From NCBI RefSeq assembly GCF_021117275.1, contig NZ_CP088245.1, positions 3,819,501-3,883,500 on the forward strand: DNA of 64,000 nucleotides, read 5' to 3'. Shown piece after piece: positions 33,557 through 43,466 of this stretch. How positions within the stretch are numbered: the first letter of the stretch is position 1; every line of letters starts with the position of its first letter. A program made the translations under genes and the position numbers. Source of the stretch: Metabacillus sp. B2-18 (GTDB lineage Bacteria; Bacillota; Bacilli; Bacillales; Bacillaceae). The notes below the pieces were generated by a model. That model did no database searches, was not told where the DNA came from, and saw only the letters and a list, made by a program, of their open reading frames with translations.

Positions 33557-34909
33557 ATGGATGATTTAGTATTAGCGCGTTCACTGTTCGGAACCACAAT
33601 GGGCTTTCACATTATTTTTGCCACTTTGGGTGTTGGGTTGCCTTTAATGATATTATGTGCGGAACTTCTTTTTCAAAAAACGAAGGATCAGGATTATGCC
33701 ATAATGGCAAAGCGTTGGACAAAAGGACAGGCTGTTTTGCTTGGGGTTGCCATTCCAACAGGAACAATTGCCGGGGTTCAGCTCGCATTATTATGGCCGG
33801 GATTTATGGAGGTAATTGGGAGAGTCATGTCATTACCTTTCCAAATTGAAATTTATGCTTTCTTTATTGAAGCCTTGTTTATGAGCATTTATGTTTATGC
33901 GGCTGATCGAATTTCTCCTAGAATGAGAATCATCAGCGTTACCCTCGTCCTTATTGGGGCAAGTGCTTCTGCCGTTCTCATAACAAATGTTCATGCATTT
34001 GAAGGAACTCCCGCTGGTTTCAGGATTCAAGATGGAGAAATTGTGGATGTGGATCCATGGGCTGCGTTTTTTAACCCTAGCTTCTTCATTTCAGCTGCAC
34101 ATGTAGCCGTTTCAGCCTATATGACAGGTGCTTTTATGATTAGTACAATTGCATCATTCAAAATGTTAAAAAGCAGGAAAAATGAACGTGTATACAAATT
34201 TCATCGAAAAGCGCTTATGTTAAGTTTGGTTATTGGAGGAATCTTTTCTTTTCTAACAGCAATCAATGGCCATGAGTCGGCTCAAATGTTACATGAATAC
34301 CAGCCTGAAAAGCTTGCTGCTGCAGAAGGCCTTTTTGAAACACAGGATTACGCTCCCCTTGCTATTGGAGGATTTACAGATCGTGAAAGCCAAGAAGTAA
34401 AGTATGGGATTGAAATTCCTTGGGCCTTAAGCTTCTTAGCAGGAGATAGCTTTAAAACAGAGGTTGTTGGTTTAAATGATTTCCCTGAGGAATACTGGCC
34501 ACCGTTATTTGTGCACACACTTTTTAACGGAATGGTTCTTATTGGGAGCTTTTTAATCTTTTTATCACTTGCTGGGTTTGTTTGGTACAAATTTTTGAAA
34601 AAACCACATTTTCCTAAGCTATTTATGTATGCCTTCGTTGTAGCTGGGCCACTGTCCCTTCTTTCCATTGAATTTGGATGGATTTTTGCCTGTACGGGGA
34701 GACAGCCATGGGTGATTTATCGCATTTTAGCTACCGAAGATGTCGTAACAAAGTCAACTCAAATCGGGATGTTGTTTCTTCTTTTCTCTTTAATTTATGT
34801 TATTTTAGGTATTGCGGTTTTAGCTGTATTAAGATATTACTTTAAGCGCCACCCTGTTGAGGATGAGCTTGATGGAGGAGTACCTAAACAAAATAATCTT
34901 AGTTATTAA
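33557..34909 (+). CDS. ythA: Cytochrome bd-type quinol oxidase subunit I (YthA)
   Basis: 450-residue membrane subunit carrying the haems. Haem-ligand histidine near the N terminus in TTMGFHIIFATLG, conserved GRVMSLPFQIE and GRQPWVIY; about nine helices. The Q-loop is short, as in YthA/CioA-type oxidases and unlike E. coli CydA. I start at the ATG at 33557 after AAAGGCGGA; the ATG at 33506 lies before that site. Works with YthB as a menaquinol oxidase. Preceded by the hairpin array. Confidence 0.92.
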   Translation: MDDLVLARSLFGTTMGFHIIFATLGVGLPLMILCAELLFQKTKDQDYAIMAKRWTKGQAVLLGVAIPTGTIAGVQLALLWPGFMEVIGRVMSLPFQIEIYAFFIEALFMSIYVYAADRISPRMRIISVTLVLIGASASAVLITNVHAFEGTPAGFRIQDGEIVDVDPWAAFFNPSFFISAAHVAVSAYMTGAFMISTIASFKMLKSRKNERVYKFHRKALMLSLVIGGIFSFLTAINGHESAQMLHEYQPEKLAAAEGLFETQDYAPLAIGGFTDRESQEVKYGIEIPWALSFLAGDSFKTEVVGLNDFPEEYWPPLFVHTLFNGMVLIGSFLIFLSLAGFVWYKFLKKPHFPKLFMYAFVVAGPLSLLSIEFGWIFACTGRQPWVIYRILATEDVVTKSTQIGMLFLLFSLIYVILGIAVLAVLRYYFKRHPVEDELDGGVPKQNNLSY

Positions 34910-34933
34910 TCCTTAGAAAAGGTGTGAATCAAA

Positions 34934-35974
34934 ATGACTGCAGATTCATTACTCGCAATCACAGTATTATGGGGGTTTGTGTTTATTTATGCCGTTATGG
35001 CGACAATGGATTTTGGAGCAGGCTTCTGGTCCATGGTTTATTTTAATAAAGAAAAAACAAATGCAACAAACATCGCAAACCGTTATCTTTCTCCCACATG
35101 GGAAGTAACAAATGTATTCATTGTGGCAATTGTTATCGCGCTAGTTAGCTTTTTCCCGGGAGCAACGTTTATCTTAGGCACAGTCCTACTCCTTCCAGGG
35201 AGTTTTATCTTGATTTTATTAGCATTACGAAGTGGTTTCTTAGTGTTTTCACATGTTGCAAAAGACTATGAAAAAGGCTTAACATATGTTTCCGGAATCT
35301 CTGGATTTATTATTCCAGCGTTACTTATGCTTGTTTTGCCGATTACACATGGTGGCTATATTGATGTTGTAAATGGTGTCCATCAACTTAACTTCGCTGC
35401 TTTATTCACAAGTCCAAACATATACGCCTTCATTGGATTTGCTGTTAGCAGTACATTGTTTTTATCATCACTACTGCTTGCTGACTATTCAAATGTAGCA
35501 GATGAACTCGAAGCATATCGTGTTTATCGTCGTGATGCATTAATTCTTGGTCCCATTTCCTTATTTACAGCATTGTTAATTATGCTAACCCTAAGGGCCG
35601 AAGCAAATTGGCTTTATACGAATATGCTTGAGTACCTCCCCTTTTTAATTGGATCTGTTCTTCTGTTTGTTATTGCTGGAGCTGCTTTATTCATTCCATC
35701 TGCAAAACATAAGCAACGTATTGGAAGACCTAGATTAGCAGTAGTAGCTGTAACCATTCAATATTTATTAGCAAGTTATGCATATGGACGAGCTCATCTT
35801 CCATACATGATTTATCCTGACGTCACAATTGAATCTGGTTTTACGCATCCGAACACTTTTCGAGCGTTATTCATCACATATATTGTTGGGTTTCTAATTC
35901 TCTTCCCAGGATTTGTTTACTTTTGGAAACTCTTTATGAAAGATAAGCGCTATTTAAAACAAAACGAATCTTAA
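34934..35974 (+). CDS. ythB: Cytochrome bd-type quinol oxidase subunit II (YthB)
   Basis: 346-residue partner of YthA with eight or nine membrane helices. Family features: LWGFVFIYAVMATMDFGAGFW at the N terminus and repeated amphipathic helices (NRYLSPTWEVTNVF). Starts 24 bp after ythA with AAAGGTGTG upstream. Together they reduce oxygen with menaquinol; the menaquinone operon lies 5 kb away. Confidence 0.92.
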   Translation: MTADSLLAITVLWGFVFIYAVMATMDFGAGFWSMVYFNKEKTNATNIANRYLSPTWEVTNVFIVAIVIALVSFFPGATFILGTVLLLPGSFILILLALRSGFLVFSHVAKDYEKGLTYVSGISGFIIPALLMLVLPITHGGYIDVVNGVHQLNFAALFTSPNIYAFIGFAVSSTLFLSSLLLADYSNVADELEAYRVYRRDALILGPISLFTALLIMLTLRAEANWLYTNMLEYLPFLIGSVLLFVIAGAALFIPSAKHKQRIGRPRLAVVAVTIQYLLASYAYGRAHLPYMIYPDVTIESGFTHPNTFRALFITYIVGFLILFPGFVYFWKLFMKDKRYLKQNES

Positions 35975-36045
35975 ATAAGCTTTACATATTTTTTCTTCTT
36001 TTAGAAAAAATAAAGTGGTGATAAAACGAGCAAGGGGGATGTAAC

Positions 36046-36231
36046 ATGAAGGAAAGCCTGATTGAGTCATTTCGTCAAGATGTAAAAAATTCAAATGCTG
36101 ACTCGTTTCCGATTTTTGTAGATTCTTTTACAAATTTATGGGACTATGAGTTCGGCTCACTGGATGACCTTCCTCAAGATGTTGATGACTTAGTTGCTGA
36201 TCGCGCGATTGAATATGGATTAATGGAATAA
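36046..36231 (+). CDS. Small acidic protein after ythB, 61 residues
   Basis: Begins MKESLIESFRQDVKNSNADS, ends IEYGLME; strongly acidic (DDLPQDVDDLVADRA), no membrane helix or cysteine. A good AAGGGGG site stands 7 bases upstream, and a terminator follows. It sits where B. subtilis has a small gene after ythB (perhaps ythC), but I cannot confirm identity. Not a CydX-like subunit, because it lacks a hydrophobic helix. Confidence 0.72.
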   Translation: MKESLIESFRQDVKNSNADSFPIFVDSFTNLWDYEFGSLDDLPQDVDDLVADRAIEYGLME

Positions 36232-36262
36232 CAATAACATACTAATGATACCCATAATACTT

Positions 36263-36294
36263 AAAAAATCCCGGCTGTTAGAGGCCGGGATTTG
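36263..36294. terminator. Bidirectional terminator ythB operon/mntD
   Basis: AAATCCCGGC-tgttagag-GCCGGGATTT, perfect 10-bp stem; overlaps the last codons of mntD. Confidence 0.9.
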
Positions 36295-37189
36295 TTGTTG
36301 CAGTTTTAGCAGTAGCTTTTGATAGCTTTTTTTGTGCTCGTTTTTTTGCAAGTAATCCATGCTTTGGTGAAAACAAAAACGCAAGGGCGAAAAGAACACC
36401 AGTTGACGTTGCCATAGCACCTGCAATCGACACATTTAATACGGTTGCCATGTAATATCCACATATCGCAGAGAAAACACCTATTCCCGCACTAATAAAA
36501 AGCATATTTAGTAGTTTATCTGTTAGTAAATAGGCTGTAGAGGCAGGGACAATGAGCATTGCCACAACTAAAATGGCACCAACACTATCGAATGAGGCAA
36601 CAGTAGTAATTGAGAGCATCCCCATCTGTAAGTAATGAATAAATAAGACGGGAATTCCAATTGCTACAGCCATCTCAGGATCGAATGAGCTAATCTTAAA
36701 TTCTTTATAAAAGAAGATAATGATTAGTAAGTTTACAATGAACACAAAACCTAAAAGCCAAACTGCTTTTGGACCCATCTCCATCCCATTCCACTCGACT
36801 GTATCCCACGGGATAAATGTGATTTCCCCCATTAAGGCGTGATCCACATCTAAATGGATATTTCCTGCAAAAACAGAAAGAAGAATAACTCCGACGGCAA
36901 AAAGAGATGTAAACACAATCCCAATCGCAGCATCACCTTGAACACCCTTACCACTCAAAACCTGAACAAGTAAGGCTGTTAATAACCCTACTATAACTGC
37001 ACCAATTAAAAGGGATGGACCATCTAGACTACGACTAACTAAATATCCACCGACTATTCCTAATAAAACAGTATGTGAGATCGCATCTGCTAGCATCGCC
37101 ATTTTTCTTAAAACGAGGAAACAGCCAATCATTGCACATGTAATGCCTACTAATGATCCTGTTATGATAATCCAAGCATCATAAGTCAT
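36278..37189 (-). CDS. mntD: MntD, manganese ABC transporter permease
   Basis: 303-residue ABC-3 family permease with eight or nine helices. Family segments: VLRKMAMLADAISHTVLLGIVGGYL near the N terminus and FDPEMAVAIGIPV; VGAILVVAMLIVPASTAYLL. Second permease of the importer (YtgD in older naming). Its start overlaps the end of mntC by 11 bp. The C terminus is lysine/alanine-rich and partly encoded by the terminator stem. Confidence 0.93.
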   Translation of the reverse strand: MTYDAWIIITGSLVGITCAMIGCFLVLRKMAMLADAISHTVLLGIVGGYLVSRSLDGPSLLIGAVIVGLLTALLVQVLSGKGVQGDAAIGIVFTSLFAVGVILLSVFAGNIHLDVDHALMGEITFIPWDTVEWNGMEMGPKAVWLLGFVFIVNLLIIIFFYKEFKISSFDPEMAVAIGIPVLFIHYLQMGMLSITTVASFDSVGAILVVAMLIVPASTAYLLTDKLLNMLFISAGIGVFSAICGYYMATVLNVSIAGAMATSTGVLFALAFLFSPKHGLLAKKRAQKKLSKATAKTATTNPGL

Positions 37190-38504
37190 TTACCATCACT
37201 CTCCTATCTCCGAGACTCGTTGACTTAGGTATTAGTAATGGTGCGCGATCATGGATACGCAATAATTTAAGCAGCTGATCTTTCGTTTCTTTTGAAATGG
37301 CATTTAAATTAAGATCCTCTCTTGTTTTCAACTCTAAATGGGCAAATTCCATTTCATGCATTAAATACATTTCATATAAACGCTGTTGTAAAACAAGTTC
37401 GTATCCTGCCTCAATTCCTTTTTCAGTTAACATCCATTTACCATTACTTGATGGTTTAATATACTCCTTCTTTTCCAATACATTTTTAGCATGTTGGAAA
37501 AGGCTTGGTGTAACTTTTCTTTTTAATAAAACCTCATCTTCAGAAATTTCACGCAGATTTCCGCCTTCTGCTACATCATAAAAACTTAAGAAAATTTGCT
37601 CTACTGCCGTTCGTTTTCTTAAATGTAGTTGTTTTATTGCCTTTGCAAGCAAGCCTCTTTTTGGAGCAAAAATAAGTGAAATGATAAACATGATTGTTGC
37701 AGCAATAATAATAAGTGGTCCAGTTGCCATCCCTTCCATAATCGTACTTAATAGTGTTCCAAATACTCCAGAAATGCCGCCGATAAATCCTGAAATAATG
37801 ATCATTGAGCTTAATTTTTCTGTCCAATATCTTGCGCTAATCGCGGGAGTAATGAGCATAGCTGCCATTAACACAACACCCACTGTTTGTAAGCCAATTA
37901 CAACTGAACAAACAATGAGTAAAAGCAACAGCCCATTAAAGAATTTCGCTGGAATTCCAATTCCCTTTGCAAACTGGGGATCAAACGTTAGCAATTTAAA
38001 CTCTTTATAAAAGATTGCCGTGATGGCTAGCAAAATGATGGCTATGATGGTAATTAAACGTACATCTGCTGCAACCATTGAAGCTGCCTGCCCAAAAATA
38101 AAGTCATCTAAACCACTTTGATTTCCAGCACCATTATGCTGGATATAGGTTAAAAGAACAATCCCGAATCCAAAAAACACAGAAATGATAATACCTAGTG
38201 CTGAATCCTCTTTTATTCTGGAATGATTAATAATCACTTGAATGAAAAAAGATGAAATTAAGCCTGCAATGACAGCTCCAATTAAAAACCAAAGAAGCGA
38301 TTTTGAACCATATAGTAAATAGGCAATACATACTCCAGGTAAAGCTGAATGAGCCATCGCATCACCTATTAAGCTTTGCTTTCTTAATAATGTAAAGCTT
38401 CCGACAACTCCACTAGCAATTCCCAGGAGCATTGTGCCAATTAAAACCCATTGGGTATTTGGATTTTGAAGTTGTAACAATAGTTCTTCAAACATTTGCT
38501 TCAC
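37179..38504 (-). CDS. mntC: MntC, permease fused to a DtxR/MntR-like C-terminal domain
   Basis: 441 residues. Residues 1-290 form an ABC-3 permease (LLRKQSLIGDAMAHSALPGVCIAYLL; FDPQFAKGIGIPAKFF; LMAAMLITPAISARYW). After the last helix (LIFAPKRGLLAKAI) comes about 140 soluble residues with a winged-helix pattern (LLKRKVTPSLFQHAKNVLEKK ... WMLTEKGIEAGYELVLQQRLYEMYLM), resembling the DNA-binding and dimer part of DtxR/MntR. The same fusion exists in B. subtilis YtgC; in Chlamydia the tail is released as a repressor. Here function of the tail is unknown. Confidence 0.92.
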   Translation of the reverse strand: MKQMFEELLLQLQNPNTQWVLIGTMLLGIASGVVGSFTLLRKQSLIGDAMAHSALPGVCIAYLLYGSKSLLWFLIGAVIAGLISSFFIQVIINHSRIKEDSALGIIISVFFGFGIVLLTYIQHNGAGNQSGLDDFIFGQAASMVAADVRLITIIAIILLAITAIFYKEFKLLTFDPQFAKGIGIPAKFFNGLLLLLIVCSVVIGLQTVGVVLMAAMLITPAISARYWTEKLSSMIIISGFIGGISGVFGTLLSTIMEGMATGPLIIIAATIMFIISLIFAPKRGLLAKAIKQLHLRKRTAVEQIFLSFYDVAEGGNLREISEDEVLLKRKVTPSLFQHAKNVLEKKEYIKPSSNGKWMLTEKGIEAGYELVLQQRLYEMYLMHEMEFAHLELKTREDLNLNAISKETKDQLLKLLRIHDRAPLLIPKSTSLGDRRVMVNDL

Positions 38505-38576
38505 TCCTATTTATTCTAAAGGAACTAACCGTTCCCTACCCTTCTTTAGGAAGGCTATGATCTACTATCTATCTTT

Positions 38577-39326
38577 TTATTTCCCTTCAACAACAACCGA
38601 TTGATCTTGTAGAAATGTTAGTTTTCCACCATACGTTTTTTGAAGATTATCGATTGAGAAAGCATCCTTAGTTGGACCAAACGCAACTTTTCTCATATTT
38701 AATAGAAGAACCCAATCAAAATACTCTTCTACTGTTTGTAAATCATGATGAACAACTAGAACTGTTTTCCCTTTTTCCTTTAATTCATTTAATAAAGCGA
38801 TAATGGCTTTTTCAGTTGCTGCATCCACTCCAACAAATGGTTCATCCATAAAGTAAACATCTGCATCTTGAGCAAGTGCTCTTGCTAAAAAGACCCTTTG
38901 CTGCTGTCCACCAGAAAGCTGACTGATTTGACGATTTTCGAATTCAAGCATTCCTACTTTTTTAAGACATTCTCTAGCAAACTCAATATCTTTCTTACCT
39001 GGACGTTTAAACCAGCCAACATGACCATATCTTCCCATTAAAACAACATCTAAAGCATTTGTTGGGAAATCCCAATCCACAGATCCACGTTGTGGAACAT
39101 AGCCCACACGTTTTCTCTGCTTCTTGTATTGTTCACCGAATATATTTACTTCACCAGAAGCTGCTGGAATTAATCCTAAAATTCCTTTAATCAAGGTTGA
39201 CTTTCCAGCACCGTTTGGGCCAATAATGCCAATTAATTTTCCTTCAGGTACCTCAAAACTTACTTCTTGTAAAACAGGTTTCTGATGATACGCAATTGTT
39301 AAATTTTCTACTGTAACAGGATTCAT
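38577..39326 (-). CDS. mntB: MntB, manganese ABC transporter ATPase
   Basis: 249-residue ATPase. Walker A GPNGAGKST (about residue 34), Q-loop GYVPQRG, signature LSGGQQQRVFLARAL, Walker B VYFMDEPFVGVD, H-loop VVHHDLQTV. Located 72 bp upstream of mntC and about 100 bp after mntA in the same direction. Energises manganese uptake by MntA/C/D. Confidence 0.95.
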   Translation of the reverse strand: MNPVTVENLTIAYHQKPVLQEVSFEVPEGKLIGIIGPNGAGKSTLIKGILGLIPAASGEVNIFGEQYKKQRKRVGYVPQRGSVDWDFPTNALDVVLMGRYGHVGWFKRPGKKDIEFARECLKKVGMLEFENRQISQLSGGQQQRVFLARALAQDADVYFMDEPFVGVDAATEKAIIALLNELKEKGKTVLVVHHDLQTVEEYFDWVLLLNMRKVAFGPTKDAFSIDNLQKTYGGKLTFLQDQSVVVEGK

Positions 39327-39430
39327 TCGTTAACACCAACCTTTTTGCGGTTTCACTTTTAGAGATATACCAATAGCTAAGAACAAATTGTTTTCATTCT
39401 TAGCTATCAATCTTATAACCTATCGTTACT

Positions 39431-40384
39431 CTATTTTAAAGAAGATACAATTGTGTCTACATTGTGTTTGAACATACCAACGTATGTGCCTTCTTCTGTT
39501 CCTTCTTCACCCATAGCGTCAGAGAAAAGCTCACCACCGATAACTACTTCATGACCTTGTTTTTTTGCACCTTCTACTACTGCACTAATTGACTTTTCTG
39601 AAATACTACTTTCAATAAACACAGCTTTAATGTTTCTTTCTACTAATGTATCTACCAACGCTTGAACATCTTTTAGTCCATATTCAGAATCTGTACTTAA
39701 TCCTTGTAATCCCATTACTTCCAATCCATATGCATGCCCAAAATAAGCAAAGGCATCATGAGCTGTTACTAGAACACGACTTTCTTCTGGAATGGTTTTA
39801 ATTTGCTCATTTGCATAAGCATCTAAATCCTCTAATTCTTTTTTATAGTTGGCCGCATTTTCCTTAAATAATTCTTCATTATCAGGAGATTGCTTTGTTA
39901 ATTCTTCTTCAACTGCATCAACAGCATGAATCCATGCTTTGATATCAAACCATACGTGAGGATCGTGTGCAGTTGAATCATCTGCTGCTAATAACTTATC
40001 CTCAGGAATAGAATCACCAACAGCAACTGTTGCTTTATCCTCTGACATCTTTTCGAAAATTTCACCCATTTTACCCTCTAAATGAAGGCCATTGTAAAAA
40101 ATCATATCTGCTTCATTTAATTTCTGGATATCTCCTTGAGAAGCTTGATAAAGATGAGGGTCGACTCCGGGTCCCATTAATGAAGTAACTTCCACTTTAT
40201 CTCCACCCACATGTTTTACGATATCTGCTACTTGACCTGTAGTTGTTGTAACGTTAATTGTTTCACTAGAAGTTCCGTTTCCTTCAGCTACATCACCATT
40301 TGTCTGTTCACTATCACTACCACATGCCGATAATAAAAATACTGCTAGAATCGCTGTTCCTACACCTGCCAACCATTTTTTCAC
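39431..40384 (-). CDS. mntA: MntA, manganese-binding lipoprotein
   Basis: 317-residue cluster A-I binding protein. Signal AGVGTAILAVFLLSAC with lipobox LSAC; ligand motifs GVDPHLYQ, DPHVWFDIK, VTAHDAFAYFGHAYG, and an acidic residue near EEGTYVGMFKHN. Unlike ZnuA at 30886 it lacks a long histidine-rich loop, typical for manganese rather than zinc. Starts at a GTG with GGAGGAG upstream. An MntR box 150 bp upstream indicates repression by manganese-loaded MntR. Confidence 0.93.
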   Translation of the reverse strand: MKKWLAGVGTAILAVFLLSACGSDSEQTNGDVAEGNGTSSETINVTTTTGQVADIVKHVGGDKVEVTSLMGPGVDPHLYQASQGDIQKLNEADMIFYNGLHLEGKMGEIFEKMSEDKATVAVGDSIPEDKLLAADDSTAHDPHVWFDIKAWIHAVDAVEEELTKQSPDNEELFKENAANYKKELEDLDAYANEQIKTIPEESRVLVTAHDAFAYFGHAYGLEVMGLQGLSTDSEYGLKDVQALVDTLVERNIKAVFIESSISEKSISAVVEGAKKQGHEVVIGGELFSDAMGEEGTEEGTYVGMFKHNVDTIVSSLK

Positions 40385-40530
40385 CTTTTACTCCTCCATT
40401 TCGCTTTTCATTTTTATATTCATGGTTGAAACTTTCCTATTTTTGCTGGGTCAAAAGTAGTTTATGTAGTTATTTAGTATGTGTGCTACATTTTTTACTT
40501 GCATCATTTTTTGTTAGTTCATCTAAAAAA

Positions 40531-40546
40531 GTTTCCTTAACGCAAC
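40531..40546 (-). promoter_or_regulatory. MntR operator of mntABCD
   Basis: Minus strand GTTGCGTTAAGGAAAC matches the MntR consensus I remember (TTTGCCTTAAGGAAAC) at 14 of 16 positions. It overlaps a possible -35 region (TTGTTG) of the mntA promoter. Confidence 0.8.
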
Positions 40547-40599
40547 AATAATTCATTTAGACTTTTATGTCAAACATCTTTTCTCGACAATTTAGGAGA

Positions 40600-40667
40600 T
40601 AAAAAAAGGATAACTCAAACTATGTACTCAGTGAGTATACTGAATTCATAGTCTAGAGTTATCCTTA
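40600..40667 (-). terminator. Branched terminator of the men operon
   Basis: Minus strand AAGGATAACTC ... GAGTTATCCTT (11 bp) followed by seven T, with inner pairs ACTATG/CATAGT and TACTC/GAGTA. It is 190 bp downstream of menC. Confidence 0.78.
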
Positions 40668-40857
40668 AAAGAGCAGAAAGAGAAACTAACTTTCATTAAA
40701 TTTGTTAATCTTTCTTCATAATTATACTCGGTTGTTAGCTTTCATTAAAAATCTTGATCATTTAATTTTGACAAACAAATTTACTATAAAATTAATTTTT
40801 CATAGGCTAATAATTAAATTTCCCCTCTATATTCTAATTAAAAATATCTTTTTATCA

Positions 40858-41964
40858 TTATTTTAAAACTGTGACTGATGAAGCTATTGATTTTAACAGA
40901 TCTTTCTTAACCTTATACCCTATCCCAATTTCATTTGGTACACTAATTTTCCCTGAAACACTTCTTATTTCCGGATCAACGATATCCTTCTCCCAATATC
41001 TTGAAGATGATGAGATATCTCCCGGAATTGTAAAGTTTGCTAGTGATGCTAAAGCAATATTATGGGCTCGTGAAATACTTGTTTCAAGCATCCCACCACA
41101 CCAGACGGGTATTTCGTTTTTAAGACATAAATCATGTATTTTCTTTGATTCAGTTAACCCACCTACGCGCCCCGGTTTAATATTAATAACTTGGCAACTT
41201 CCTAGTTCAATCGCTTTTCTGGCATCTTCACTAGTTATAATACTTTCATCTAAGCAGATAGGAGTTGATAGTTTCTCTTGAAGTTTGGCATGATCAACAA
41301 TATCATCTGCTGCGAGTGGTTGTTCAATCATTATTAATCCAAATTGATCTAGTTCTTTTAATCTTTCAACATCATTCAGTGTATAAGATGAATTTGCATC
41401 TGCCATTAAAGGTAAATCAGGAAACCTTTTGCGTATTTCCTCAACTATTTTCATATCTTGATCTGGTGAAATCTTTATTTTAAATCGTTTATAGCCTTCC
41501 TCATGATATCGAGTAATTTGTTCAATCATATTTGAAAAGGAAGATATCCCGACAACAACACCGCACTCAATTTCATTTCTTACGCCACCTAATGCCGCTG
41601 ATAAGGATACATTTTTCTTCTTAGCATATAAATCCCATATTGCACCCTCTAGAGATGCTTTTGCCATTTGATTTCGCTTTATTCTTTTAAAAATTTCCTG
41701 CAGTTCATCTGGGTGTTCAAAAGTCTCAGAAATGACTAATGGGATAAGAATGTCTTTAAGAAGATGAAAGCAGGTTGAAATCGTTTCTTCTGTATACCAA
41801 GGTGTTGAAAAAGCCACAACCTCTCCCCATCCACTTACTCCATCACAATCAATCACCTCAACTAAAATACTATCTCGATCCGTAACATGTCCTATGCTTG
41901 ATGTAAACGGGACTTTCAATTTCTGAGTGATATGATACAACGTGACTTTTTCAACTTTTATCAT
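40858..41964 (-). CDS. menC: o-Succinylbenzoate synthase
   Basis: 368-residue enolase-superfamily enzyme that dehydrates SHCHC to o-succinylbenzoate. Catalytic lysines in FKIKIS (about residue 163) and INIKPGRVGG, metal ligands in MADANSS, MIEQPL and CLDES. Starts inside the menE stop (ATGA overlap of 4 bp), so coupled translation. Last gene of the menFDHBEC operon. Confidence 0.95.
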   Translation of the reverse strand: MIKVEKVTLYHITQKLKVPFTSSIGHVTDRDSILVEVIDCDGVSGWGEVVAFSTPWYTEETISTCFHLLKDILIPLVISETFEHPDELQEIFKRIKRNQMAKASLEGAIWDLYAKKKNVSLSAALGGVRNEIECGVVVGISSFSNMIEQITRYHEEGYKRFKIKISPDQDMKIVEEIRKRFPDLPLMADANSSYTLNDVERLKELDQFGLIMIEQPLAADDIVDHAKLQEKLSTPICLDESIITSEDARKAIELGSCQVINIKPGRVGGLTESKKIHDLCLKNEIPVWCGGMLETSISRAHNIALASLANFTIPGDISSSSRYWEKDIVDPEIRSVSGKISVPNEIGIGYKVKKDLLKSIASSVTVLK

Positions 41965-43430
41965 ATAGACATTCCTTTTTCTAGATATTTTCTAAGATTT
42001 TTTCTCAAAAGCTTATTAGATGCATTTCTTGGAAGCTCTTCTAAAAATGTTATATGATGAGGAACTTTGTATTTTGCCAATCGTTCTTGACAGTATGTAA
42101 GAAGATCTTCACGATCAATTTTTTCAGTTGTAACAAGAAAAGCATATGGAACCTGTCCCCATTTCTTATCTTCTATACCAACAACACCCGCATCCTGGAC
42201 AGCTGGGTATGAGAGGAGAACATTTTCAATTTCTGCAGGGTATACATTTTCTCCACCAGAAATAATTAAATCTGATCGTCTGTCTAATATATATAAAAAT
42301 CCATCATTATCGATATAACCTTGATCACCTGTGTGAAACCAACCATTCGTAAATCCGTTTTTTGTCGCTTCCTCACGCTTCCAGTAGCCCTTTGTAATAT
42401 TTGGACCTTTTACGAAAATCTCACCCTCTTCAAATGGTGCACATTCTCTATCATTTTGCATGATTTTCATTTGACATAAAAATAATGGTTTACCTGCTGA
42501 TCCTACCTTTTTCATGCTATATTCAGGAGATAAGGTAACAATTTGTGAAGAAGTTTCGGTCATTCCATATGTTTGAAAAACGGGGATTTGTTTTGTGAGG
42601 CTTTTTTCAAGCAAGTCTTTTGGAACTGGACCTCCTCCTGCAAGCATACATCGAAAGCTCTCCGGGTATTTGTTATGGCCAAGGTCAACTAGCATTTGAT
42701 TTAACATCGTTGTGACAACTGACACAATGGTTACCCCATCCTCCAAGATGGCACGATTCATTTTTTTAGCATCAAATCTCTCAAATAAGACAATACCAAT
42801 TCCATAAATAACACTTCGAAACAAGATCGATAATCCGCTAATATGAAATAACGGAACAGCTAATAACCAACGATCTTCTTGTACTATTCCCAGATTTAAT
42901 GCAGAGCCGATTGCACTTGACCAATGATTTCCAAACGTTTGTAGTACACCTTTTGGATATCCAGTTGTTCCAGATGTATACATGATGGTTGCCACTTGAT
43001 CTGCCTTGAACTCCTCAATTTCTTCTATGTAAACAAGACTTTCTATTTCTTTGAGGTGGTCAACAACAATTACATTTACCTTTTCACCTAGTTTTCCCGC
43101 TAATTCTTCATGACAAATAACAGAAACAGCTTCAGCATCTGATAGTTGAAAAGCTAGCTCTTGATTTGTTAAGCGATGATTTAATAATACAGCTATAGCA
43201 CCGACAGAGAAGAGCGCATGAATCACTTCAATCATATCTACACTGTTTTTCATGAGCACTCCTATATGCTCATCTCTTTTTACCCCAAGAGAGATTAATT
43301 GTTTTACTCTATTTTGAACACGTTTATAAAGCTCATCAAACGTCAATTCTTCATTTTCTACTTTAACAGCCAAACGATTTGGCGTAAGATTTGCTCGTTG
43401 CTTTAACCAATTAGGGAATGTCTCGTTCAT
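41961..43430 (-). CDS. menE: o-Succinylbenzoate-CoA ligase
   Basis: 489-residue acyl-CoA synthetase of the ANL superfamily. AMP-binding P-loop MYTSGTTGYPKGV at about residue 150, YGMTETSSQ, GWFHTGDQGYID, and catalytic lysine near the C terminus in LPRNASNKLLRKNL. Activates o-succinylbenzoate to its CoA ester. Preceded by a 90-bp gap with an intra-operon hairpin. Confidence 0.95.
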   Translation of the reverse strand: MNETFPNWLKQRANLTPNRLAVKVENEELTFDELYKRVQNRVKQLISLGVKRDEHIGVLMKNSVDMIEVIHALFSVGAIAVLLNHRLTNQELAFQLSDAEAVSVICHEELAGKLGEKVNVIVVDHLKEIESLVYIEEIEEFKADQVATIMYTSGTTGYPKGVLQTFGNHWSSAIGSALNLGIVQEDRWLLAVPLFHISGLSILFRSVIYGIGIVLFERFDAKKMNRAILEDGVTIVSVVTTMLNQMLVDLGHNKYPESFRCMLAGGGPVPKDLLEKSLTKQIPVFQTYGMTETSSQIVTLSPEYSMKKVGSAGKPLFLCQMKIMQNDRECAPFEEGEIFVKGPNITKGYWKREEATKNGFTNGWFHTGDQGYIDNDGFLYILDRRSDLIISGGENVYPAEIENVLLSYPAVQDAGVVGIEDKKWGQVPYAFLVTTEKIDREDLLTYCQERLAKYKVPHHITFLEELPRNASNKLLRKNLRKYLEKGMSI

Positions 43431-43466
43431 AAAAATACCTTACCTCCTTTGGTTTTTATTTTTAAT

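Larger units (their letters stand above)
40385..40857. other. Intergenic region with MntR box and men terminator
   Basis: 473 bases between mntA (transcribed leftwards from here) and the end of menC. Contains the MntR-type site (40531-40546) and a large hairpin (40600-40667); the rest is AT-rich with no supported gene. Confidence 0.7.
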
